Source of the DNA: an uncultured Eubacteriales bacterium
GTDB taxonomy: Bacteria > Bacillota_A > Clostridia > Oscillospirales > CAG-272
DNA: 5,974 bases
Assembly (NCBI GenBank): GCA_900557635.1
Contig: USTB01000060.1
Coordinates: 1 to 5,974, forward strand
Direction of reading: 5' to 3'
Shown here: in pieces, positions 1-5,505 of the stretch
Layout of the letters: every line of letters starts with the position of its first letter
Numbering within the stretch: the first letter of the stretch is position 1
The notes under the pieces: generated by a model
What the model was told of the DNA's origin: nothing
Seen by the model: the letters and a program-made list of their open reading frames with translations, nothing else
Database searches by the model: none
Made by a program: the position numbers and the translations under genes

Positions 1-1636
1 AGCGCGAATAGATCATGTGTCGGGTGACGTGCTCCATACCGCCGTTGTACCAGTCCACGGGGAGCCAGTATTTCAGGGCTTCCTTGGAGGCAAACGCCTC
101 GGTGTTGTGCGGGTCGGTGTAGCGCAGGAAGTACCACGACGAGCCTGCCCACTGGGGCATGGTATCGGTCTCCCGCTTTGCCGCGCCGCCGCACTTGGGG
201 CACTTGCAGTTCACAAAAGACTCCACCTTGGCAAGCGGACTTTCGCCGCCCTCTCCGGGCGCAAAGTTTTCCATCTCGGGCAGACGCAGAGGAAGCTCCT
301 CATACGGCACGCCCACCATGCCGCAGTGCGGGCAATGTACGATCGGGATCGGCTCGCCCCAATAGCGCTGACGGTTGAACGCCCAGTCCTTCATCTTGTA
401 CTGAACGCCCTTTTCGCCGATGCCGCGCTCGGTGAGGAAGGCAAGCATTTTGGCAATGGCTTCCTTCTTGGTCTTGATACCGTTGAGAAAGTCCGAATTG
501 ATCATTTCGCCGTCTCCGGTGTAGGCTTCCTTTTCGGTGTCGCCGCCGCGGATCACGGGAATGATCTCGATGCCGAATTTCTTGGCAAAATCGAAGTCGC
601 GCTCATCGTGCGCCGGCACTGCCATAATGGCGCCCGTGCCGTAGCCCATCATCACATAGTCCGAAATGAAAATGGGGATCTCGCGGTTGTTGACCGGATT
701 GATCGCCGTCAAACCGTCGATGCGCACGCCCGTCTTGTCCTTGACCAACTGGGTGCGCTCAAATTCGGTCTTTTTGGCGCATTCCGCACGGTAGGCGTCC
801 AATTCGCCGATGTTGCGGATGCGGTCGCGGTATTTTTCGATCATCGGATGCTCGGGCGCTATGACCATGAAGGTCACGCCGAACATGGTGTCGGGACGCG
901 TGGTGTAGATCCGCAGAGCGTCGTCGGTGCCCGATACGGCAAATTCGGCAAATGCGCCCTCGGAGCGTCCGATCCAGTTTTCCTGCTGCAGACGGATATT
1001 GGGAAGATAGTCCACGGTATCCAGTCCGGCAAGGAGCTTATCGGCATACCCGGTGATGCGGAGATACCAGACGTCCTTGGATTTCTGCACGATATCGCTG
1101 TGACAGATATCGCACTTGCCACCCTGCGAATCCTCGTTGGACAGCACCACCTTACAGCTCGGGCAGTAGTTCACCAACGTGGTGGCGCGGAACACCAGAC
1201 CGTGGTCGAACATTTTGCGGAAAATCCACTGCGTCCACTTGTAGTAGCCCTCTTCGGTGGTATCAATGACGCGGCTCCAATCGAAGGAGAAGCCGACGCG
1301 CTTGAGCTGAGAGGTGAACCGTGCGATGTTGATATCGGTCACACGGCGGGGATGGATGCCGGTCTTGATAGCGTAGTTTTCGGTGGGAAGTCCGTATGCA
1401 TCAAAGCCGATGGGGAACAGGACGTTGCAGCCCTGCATTCTGCGTTTCCGCGAAATAACCTCAAGGCCGGAATATGCCTTGATGTGCCCCACGTGCATAC
1501 CTGCGCCCGAGGGATACGGAAACTCGACCAGACCGTAAAACTTCGGCTTGGTGTGGTCTTCTTTTGCGATGAACGCCTGCTTTTCGTCCCAGATCTTCTG
1601 CCATTTGGCGTCGATCCGCTCAAAATCGTATTGCAT
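1..1636 (-). CDS. leuS: Leucyl-tRNA synthetase, N-terminal 545 codons (C-terminus cut by window edge)
   Basis: Class I aminoacyl-tRNA synthetase that charges tRNA-Leu with leucine in the cytoplasm and hydrolyses mischarged tRNA. Translation from the ATG at 1636 begins MQYDFERIDAKWQKIW, typical of LeuRS. Visible landmarks: the class I signature as H48-V-G-H51 after FPYPSGAGM; a first zinc knuckle with C158/C161 and C175/C178; the editing (CP1) domain threonine-rich motif T245-T-R-P-D-T250; a second four-cysteine site at C435/C438 and C479/C482; then the ETDTM and SSWYFLRY segment and GGMEHVTRHMIYSR at the edge. The KMSKS loop, anticodon-binding and C-terminal domains lie beyond position 1; full-length enzymes have roughly 800-870 residues, so about a third is missing. 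The reading frame is intact. The start is supported by an AAAGGAA ribosome site (about 1648-1653) about ten bases upstream. It follows rsfS after 19 bases, so the two are almost certainly co-transcribed. Confidence 0.97.
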   Translation of the reverse strand, partial: MQYDFERIDAKWQKIWDEKQAFIAKEDHTKPKFYGLVEFPYPSGAGMHVGHIKAYSGLEVISRKRRMQGCNVLFPIGFDAYGLPTENYAIKTGIHPRRVTDINIARFTSQLKRVGFSFDWSRVIDTTEEGYYKWTQWIFRKMFDHGLVFRATTLVNYCPSCKVVLSNEDSQGGKCDICHSDIVQKSKDVWYLRITGYADKLLAGLDTVDYLPNIRLQQENWIGRSEGAFAEFAVSGTDDALRIYTTRPDTMFGVTFMVIAPEHPMIEKYRDRIRNIGELDAYRAECAKKTEFERTQLVKDKTGVRIDGLTAINPVNNREIPIFISDYVMMGYGTGAIMAVPAHDERDFDFAKKFGIEIIPVIRGGDTEKEAYTGDGEMINSDFLNGIKTKKEAIAKMLAFLTERGIGEKGVQYKMKDWAFNRQRYWGEPIPIVHCPHCGMVGVPYEELPLRLPEMENFAPGEGGESPLAKVESFVNCKCPKCGGAAKRETDTMPQWAGSSWYFLRYTDPHNTEAFASKEALKYWLPVDWYNGGMEHVTRHMIYSR

Positions 1637-1655
1637 GGTATTTCAGTTCCTTTCG

Positions 1656-2081
1656 TCAGTCCTGCGCAAGCAGGTCGGAGATATCCATTTCACTTGACAT
1701 AGACCACAGCTTTTCCAAATTATAAAACTGTCTGGTCTGGGGCGTAAACAGATGCACGATCACACCTGCGTAATCCATCAGGATCCACGATGCCTCATGA
1801 TATCCCTCGATGCGGAGAGGCGATATGCCCTCCTTTTTGAGGCGCTCCTCCACATAGCCGGACAGGGCGCGTAGCTGGGTGTTGGAGTTACCCGTGGCAA
1901 TGATAAAATAATCCGCCAGAATGGTGTGATCCTCCACATACAACAGCTTGAGCGACTGCGCGCGTTTTTCGTCCAGCTCGCGGACGATGATACGCGCGAT
2001 CTCCTCGGAAGTCAGCTCGGCGCCGCTCGCCGTTTCTGCGGCGCCTTCGCCGTGAAAACGGTTTTCGTTTTGTTCCATCAT
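1656..2081 (-). CDS. rsfS: Ribosomal silencing factor RsfS (YbeB/YqeL/DUF143 family)
   Basis: RsfS binds ribosomal protein L14 (uL14) on the 50S subunit and blocks joining with 30S, reducing translation when nutrients are short. The 141-residue product carries the complete family fold: LTSEEIARIIVRELDEKRA helix, LYVEDHTILADYFIIATGN, the helix with QLRALSGYVEERLKKEG, EGYHEASWILMDYAGVIVH, and the closing TRQFYNLEKLW. The first ~23 residues (MMEQNENRFHGEG..., polar and acidic) precede the usual family start and form an extra tail, so the protein is longer than the usual 105-120 residues. The first of two adjacent ATG codons (2081) is preferred because AAGGAG at 2090-2095 sits eight bases upstream; the second ATG (2078) would be eleven away. 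No other in-frame ATG lies nearer to the domain. It lies 94 bases after the LCP gene and 19 bases before leuS. Confidence 0.95.
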   Translation of the reverse strand: MMEQNENRFHGEGAAETASGAELTSEEIARIIVRELDEKRAQSLKLLYVEDHTILADYFIIATGNSNTQLRALSGYVEERLKKEGISPLRIEGYHEASWILMDYAGVIVHLFTPQTRQFYNLEKLWSMSSEMDISDLLAQD

Positions 2082-2106
2082 ACTATAAACTCCTTCGGTT
2101 TATTCG

Positions 2107-2153
2107 GTCGGGGCTTTCCCGCATGATCCCGACGGCACGTGAAAATGTGCCGT
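2107..2153 (-). other. Two adjacent inverted repeats in the LCP-rsfS spacer
   Basis: This 94-base gap (2082-2175) is the longest non-coding stretch in the operon. It holds two inverted repeats. The first pairs 2132-2138 with 2147-2153 (ACGGCAC/GTGCCGT as transcribed, seven base pairs, eight-base loop). The second pairs 2128-2133 with 2107-2112 (GTCGGG/CCCGAC, six base pairs, fifteen-base loop), and a smaller alternative CGGG/CCCG hairpin (2118-2121 with 2109-2112) lies inside it. The two main stems share bases 2132-2133, so they abut or slightly compete. No run of T follows on the minus strand, so this is not a canonical Rho-independent terminator. It could be an RNA-processing or attenuation structure upstream of rsfS; function is inferred only from symmetry. 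I see no convincing -35/-10 promoter pair in the spacer. Confidence 0.5.
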
Positions 2154-2175
2154 GCACGGATCACGCGGTATCGCA

Positions 2176-3381
2176 TCAGATCAGAGGCAGACCGTTATTG
2201 GTGATATCCTCTGCGGTTCTTTCGTTATCGGGCTGTTCAAATGCCTTTTCGTAGATCGACAGCACATCCGAATACTGCTCGCTCACAAAGACGCGTCCGC
2301 TGTCGAAATCCGCCTCGTTGATATCTGCCTCGTACACGTTGAAGTAGCGATTGACATAGTACAGCATCTGCTCACGGTGAATGACGTAATAGGAAATTCC
2401 CTCCACATAGGTCGCCTCGCCCGGGCAGGTCAGCATGTATATGTTGGCGTTATCCACCGAGAAGAATTCCTGCGCGAAATGCACCATATCGGAAACGGGC
2501 ATGGAGGTATTCACATATTTGATGACCTGCTGCACCATACCGCCGACCGTATTGACCGTCAGAGAGGTCTTGACCTGATTGATCAGCGCCGTCATGAAGA
2601 TCTTCTGCGCGTCGATACGCGTGATGTCGGCAAGACGGTAGCCTTTGCGGAAGCGCACGAACTGTTCCGCCTTTTCGCCGTCCAGACGTTGCGGACCCTT
2701 TTTCAGGTAGATGTGCAGATTCTGCTCCTTATCCACGTAGGTCATGTCGCGCGGCACGTCCACATACACGCCGCCCAGCACGTCCACAATGTTGCGGAAG
2801 CCCTGAAGATCCATGATGGCATAGTAGTGGATGGTCATGTTCAGGCTGTTGCCCAGAGCCACGCATACGTCGCGCATGGCGGCATCGGTCAGTTCGCTTT
2901 CGGACAGTCCGGAATTCTGTCTGCGCTCACGGTTACGCATATGCGCATACAGAGAATTGATCTTATAATGACTGCCGTCCGCCTCCATGTAGGTATCGCG
3001 CGGGATCTGCATCAGCGCAATGGAGTGGTTCTTGGTGTCAAAGGAAATGAGCATAAAGACGTCGGTATTGCCGCCGCCCACGTCCTTGCCGAGCACCAGA
3101 TAGTTGTAAAAGCCTTCCTTCTGCGGCACGGTCGGAGGGTTGTCGTCGCCGTTGCTTCCGGTGTCACCGGTTCCGGTGTTGCCGTTTTCATCGGTAGTAA
3201 CGGAGGGCGCCTTACCCGTGATCAGCGGTTCGGGATTCGGCTTATATACATTGCAGAGATAGTAAATCGCGCCGACGGCAATTCCGATCAGAAGAAGAAT
3301 GGCGATCAGGATGCCGCCTGAAATCAGGGCTGTTTTCCGTCTGTTTTTCTTCGGACGATTCGTCGTTTGTTTCTGGTTCAT
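2176..3381 (-). CDS. LytR-CpsA-Psr (LCP) family cell-wall glycopolymer ligase
   Basis: Proteins of this family transfer lipid-pyrophosphate-linked glycopolymers (teichoic acids, capsule or similar) to peptidoglycan outside the membrane. The 401-residue product has a basic cytoplasmic tail (residues 1-17, many K/R), one membrane helix at about 18-43, and a flexible Gly/Asn/Asp/Thr-rich linker (about 55-88). The LCP domain follows: YLVLGKD (D100), NTDVFML (D107), QIPRDTYM (R128, D129), KINSLYAH, DVLGGVYVDVP, RLDGEKAEQFVRFRKGY (R243, R245) and DITRIDAQK (R255). The position two before D107, commonly Arg in the family's R-S-D motif, is Asn here. There is no C-terminal LytR_C domain; a short acidic tail ends in NNGLPLI. 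The start is supported by GAGGAG at 3388-3393, six bases upstream and overlapping the yqeK stop; the gap to yqeK is 10 bases. Which LCP paralogue it is, and which polymer it handles, cannot be told, so no symbol is given. Confidence 0.93.
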   Translation of the reverse strand: MNQKQTTNRPKKNRRKTALISGGILIAILLLIGIAVGAIYYLCNVYKPNPEPLITGKAPSVTTDENGNTGTGDTGSNGDDNPPTVPQKEGFYNYLVLGKDVGGGNTDVFMLISFDTKNHSIALMQIPRDTYMEADGSHYKINSLYAHMRNRERRQNSGLSESELTDAAMRDVCVALGNSLNMTIHYYAIMDLQGFRNIVDVLGGVYVDVPRDMTYVDKEQNLHIYLKKGPQRLDGEKAEQFVRFRKGYRLADITRIDAQKIFMTALINQVKTSLTVNTVGGMVQQVIKYVNTSMPVSDMVHFAQEFFSVDNANIYMLTCPGEATYVEGISYYVIHREQMLYYVNRYFNVYEADINEADFDSGRVFVSEQYSDVLSIYEKAFEQPDNERTAEDITNNGLPLI

Positions 3382-3391
3382 GTTCGTCTCC

Positions 3392-4024
3392 TCATTTTTG
3401 TTGGTTTTGTTGATGGATTCTATCTAACAGCAGTGCATTCCGCGCCGCTACGGTGTCGGGCGAAATCACGGCATTTTCTTCCAAAAGACAGCGCACCGTC
3501 ATATCATAGGCGGTCACCATGATGCGATCCAGATGTATCAGACGCTCGGGCAGGGACTGCGGCAGACCGTCGTAAAACAGGCGGCGAAGCTCCACACAGT
3601 CCGGAAAGGTGCGGGTATCCTCAATGTAGTCGGCTAAAAACAGGAGCTTTTCGGGAAGGGTCATATCGGGACGTCCCACGGTGTGATAGCGGATGCATGC
3701 GCACACCGTTTCGTCCGCGACCTCGGGAAACAGCTCCCGCGCCAGCGCGGCGCCGGTCATGGCGTGGAACACCTTGGGCGCGGCACGATCGCACGGGGTA
3801 TAGGCAATGCCGAAGCGACGGCACAGCTCCAATTGCTCCTCGGTGGTTTTCTGCTTGGTCAGGTCGTGTAAAAGTGCGGCACAGCACAGCTTCTCGGTCA
3901 TGTCTGCGTCCAGGGAAAAGATGTGTGCCAGCGCCTCGCTTTCGCGCTCCACAGCGTAGGTGTGCGCCAGACGCTTTCCGCTGACATAACCGGCGATTTC
4001 CCGACGCAGTTCGTCTCGGGTCAT
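3392..4024 (-). CDS. yqeK: HD-domain bis(5'-nucleosyl)-tetraphosphatase, YqeK family
   Basis: YqeK proteins are metal-dependent HD-domain hydrolases that cleave Ap4A symmetrically to two ADP, and are the Ap4A hydrolases of many Firmicutes lacking ApaH. The 210-residue product shows the expected metal ligands in order: H21 (RLAHTYAVE), H53-D54 (AALLHDLTK), H87 (VFHAMTG), H114 (IRYHTVGRPDM) and D132 (KLLFLADYIEDTR). The C-terminal helices (LIHLDRIMVTAYDMTVRCLLEENAVI) are also family-like, so the enzyme looks complete and active. Two in-frame ATGs exist, at 4030 and 4024. The second is preferred because GGAGG at 4032-4036 ends seven bases before it, while it nearly touches the first. With that start the gene overlaps the nadD stop as ATGA, implying translational coupling. 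nadD-yqeK adjacency is the usual arrangement in Firmicutes. Confidence 0.95.
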   Translation of the reverse strand: MTRDELRREIAGYVSGKRLAHTYAVERESEALAHIFSLDADMTEKLCCAALLHDLTKQKTTEEQLELCRRFGIAYTPCDRAAPKVFHAMTGAALARELFPEVADETVCACIRYHTVGRPDMTLPEKLLFLADYIEDTRTFPDCVELRRLFYDGLPQSLPERLIHLDRIMVTAYDMTVRCLLEENAVISPDTVAARNALLLDRIHQQNQQK

Positions 4025-4677
4025 TTGCATTCCTCCCTTCGGTACAGTCCGTTTTCACGGATATATGCTTCCACTTTTTCGGGAACCAGTCCGCGGATGC
4101 AGCCACCCGCCGCCACCGTTTTGCGGATCTCGGAGGACGACAGCTCCACCGCATCGCAGTGCAGTGTGACGATCTCCGCGCCGTACCGCTCGGTATAGCG
4201 CCGCGATTGCGCGGCAATTTCGGCTTGGGTCTTTGCATCCGACTCCCGACGGATCAGCGCGATGCGCGCCAGTCGGAAGATCTCCTCCGCACGATACCAT
4301 GTATCCAGCGTCAGGAACATGTCGGTGCCGCACAGCAGGGTCAGCGCGGTATCGGGCGCGGCAAAGTGCCGCAGGGTGTTCACGGTGTAGCTCTTGCCGT
4401 CGCAGGACAGCTCGTAGTCCGAGACCGTCAGGCTGTCGCCGTAGCCCGCCTCGTCCTCCAATGCCAGACACGCCATTTCATAGCGCCGCATGGGCTGATC
4501 CGCAGGATCGATCTGCTTGTGGGGCGGGATGTTCGCCGGCATCACCAGCATGCGGTCGGGGCGAAGCTGTTCGCGGCAGGCGCGGACGGCATGCACATGT
4601 CCCATATGGATGGGAGCAAAGGTGCCGCCGTATATCACCGTTCGGTTCTTTTTTGAGGTTGTGTCATTCGTGTTCAT
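4021..4677 (-). CDS. nadD: Nicotinate-nucleotide adenylyltransferase
   Basis: NadD makes nicotinate adenine dinucleotide from nicotinate mononucleotide and ATP, the penultimate step of NAD synthesis in the cytoplasm. The 218-residue product has the nucleotidyltransferase signature G17-G-T-F-A-P-I-H24-M-G-H27, the P51-P-H-K54 loop, MRRYEMACLAL, GTDMFLTLDTWYRAEEIF (residues 117-134), and the ATP-binding S180-S-S-E-I-R185 motif followed by VPEKVEAYIRENGLY. All are in the expected order and the length is normal for the family. The 5' end overlaps rdgB by 14 bases (4664-4677). The only ribosome-site candidate is GGAAG inside rdgB, about twelve bases upstream, which is weak and distant; coupling to rdgB translation is likely. 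The ten residues before TVIYGGTF are polar and slightly extended compared with many NadD proteins. An upstream in-frame TTG at 4707 is less plausible as start. Confidence 0.96.
   Translation of the reverse strand: MNTNDTTSKKNRTVIYGGTFAPIHMGHVHAVRACREQLRPDRMLVMPANIPPHKQIDPADQPMRRYEMACLALEDEAGYGDSLTVSDYELSCDGKSYTVNTLRHFAAPDTALTLLCGTDMFLTLDTWYRAEEIFRLARIALIRRESDAKTQAEIAAQSRRYTERYGAEIVTLHCDAVELSSSEIRKTVAAGGCIRGLVPEKVEAYIRENGLYRREECK
4031..4037 (-). promoter_or_regulatory. Ribosome binding site that decides the yqeK start
   Basis: GGGAGGA lies inside the last codons of nadD. It abuts the upstream ATG (4030), far too close for initiation, but is seven bases from the ATG at 4024, which overlaps the nadD TGA. 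Translation of yqeK therefore most likely begins at 4024 by coupling to nadD. Confidence 0.75.
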
Positions 4678-5266
4678 ATCCGATAAAGTCTTCCAGAGAG
4701 GCGGCAAAGCGTCTTGCCGCGCGCCCTCTGTGGCTCACGCCGTTCTTTTCCTCGGCGGATGCTGAACCGAACGACTTTTGCAACTCGTCCGAGAAGAAGA
4801 GCGGGTCGTATCCGAAGCCGTCGTCCCCCTCGGGCGCTTCCAGAATGCGTCCGCGGCAGATCTCCTGCACGGCAAGATACCGTTCCTCGCCGGGAAGCGT
4901 ACACACCATACAGCAGGTGAAATGCGCACCGCGGCGGGACTGCGGCGTTCTGTCCAGCTTTTTTAACAGCAATGCGTTGTTCTCGTCGTCGCCGCCGCCC
5001 GAAAACCGTGCCGAGCGCACGCCCGGCTCTCCGTGCAGTGCGTCCACGCACAGTCCGGAATCGTCGGCAATGGCCGGGAGCTTTGCCAGTTCGCAGATGG
5101 CCTTGGCTTTCAGCATGGCGTTCTCCGCAAAGGTGGTTCCCGTCTCCTCCACATCCACGGTGATCCCCAGGTCCTTGGGGCTCACCACCTCCACGCCGAA
5201 CTGGCCCAGAATGGCCCCCATTTCCCGGATCTTATTGGGATTATGGGTCGCTAATACAAATTTCAT
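4664..5266 (-). CDS. rdgB: XTP/dITP diphosphatase (RdgB/HAM1 family)
   Basis: House-cleaning pyrophosphatase that hydrolyses dITP, ITP and XTP to monophosphates, keeping deaminated purines out of DNA and RNA. The 200-residue product is full length, with T7-H-N9-P-N-K12 at the N-terminus, T44-T-F-A-E-N49-A with E48, the A67-D-D-S-G-L72 segment holding the catalytic-site aspartates, P81-G-V-R-S-A-R87, G150-F-G-Y-D-P155, and S178-H-R180 near the C-terminus. Its ATG overlaps the upstream stop as TGATG, and a strong GGGAGGAG ribosome site (5274-5281) precedes it by seven bases. Codon style appears to change along the gene: the first ~55 codons favour GGG, CCC, GCC and AGC, as in the upstream region, while later codons favour CCG, TCG, GCA and CGC, as in the downstream genes. 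This may be chance or a recombination/assembly boundary; the reading frame and protein family are continuous across it. Confidence 0.96.
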   Translation of the reverse strand: MKFVLATHNPNKIREMGAILGQFGVEVVSPKDLGITVDVEETGTTFAENAMLKAKAICELAKLPAIADDSGLCVDALHGEPGVRSARFSGGGDDENNALLLKKLDRTPQSRRGAHFTCCMVCTLPGEERYLAVQEICRGRILEAPEGDDGFGYDPLFFSDELQKSFGSASAEEKNGVSHRGRAARRFAASLEDFIGYEHE

Positions 5267-5505
5267 CACAGTGCTCCTCCCAGCGCTTCCTTCTGAATTT
5301 TCAGCAGTTCCCGGTTGCCCTTGGCGCACAGCCGTACCAGCTCCTGCTGCTCCGTCAGGGTGAAGGCACGGCCCTCGCCGGTGCCCTGCAATTCGATGAT
5401 CTCGCCCAGCTCGTTCATCACGCAGTTCAGGTCCACCTGAGCCCGGCTGTCCTCGCTGTACTGCAGGTCCAGCATCGCCGTGTCGTCCACGATCCCGGCG
5501 GACAC
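5266..5505 (-). pseudogene. rph: RNase PH 3' remnant (last ~78 codons)
   Basis: RNase PH is a phosphate-dependent 3'-5' exoribonuclease that trims tRNA 3' ends. From about 5505 the translation matches its C-terminus: VSAGIVDDTAMLDLQYSEDS, then QVDLNCVMNELGEIIELQGT, then a final helical part with LVRLCAKGNRELLKIQKEAL. The conserved Asp-containing D-L-x-Y-x-E-D-S...D region is kept. The N-terminal ~160 residues, including most of the phosphate- and RNA-binding surface and much of the ring interface, are absent and replaced by Ig-like sequence. A full RNase PH has about 240-260 residues. The native TGATG overlap with rdgB and the family's frequent rph-rdgB order support this identification. If the join is real, this locus encodes no functional RNase PH. 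If it is an assembly error, the real rph continues to the right in the source genome. Confidence 0.85.

Noticed and set aside
17..1702. Very long plus-strand open frame (561 codons) opposite leuS
   Set aside because: Its translation has no recognisable domain, while the minus strand encodes unmistakable LeuRS motifs throughout. Long antisense frames are expected opposite GC-rich genes in which few codons read as stops on the other strand.
2130..2155. Rho-independent terminator after the LCP gene
   Set aside because: The stem is present, but no T-run follows on the transcribed strand, the loop-proximal pairing contains an A-C mismatch, and rsfS follows closely in the same direction.
2082..2175. 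T-box leader upstream of rsfS-leuS
   Set aside because: A T-box needs roughly 200 bases with a specifier loop, the conserved TGG-containing antiterminator bulge and a terminator; the gap is 94 bases and none of these is visible.
2152..3321. Plus-strand open frame (389 codons) opposite the LCP gene
   Set aside because: The protein is rich in His, Val and Ile with no domain pattern, as expected from the complement of a real gene; the LCP reading is convincing and has a ribosome site.
4233..5363. Plus-strand open frame (376 codons) spanning nadD, rdgB and the rph end
   Set aside because: Its product is an Arg/Ser/Pro/Ala-rich low-information sequence crossing three well-supported genes on the other strand; it is a compositional shadow.
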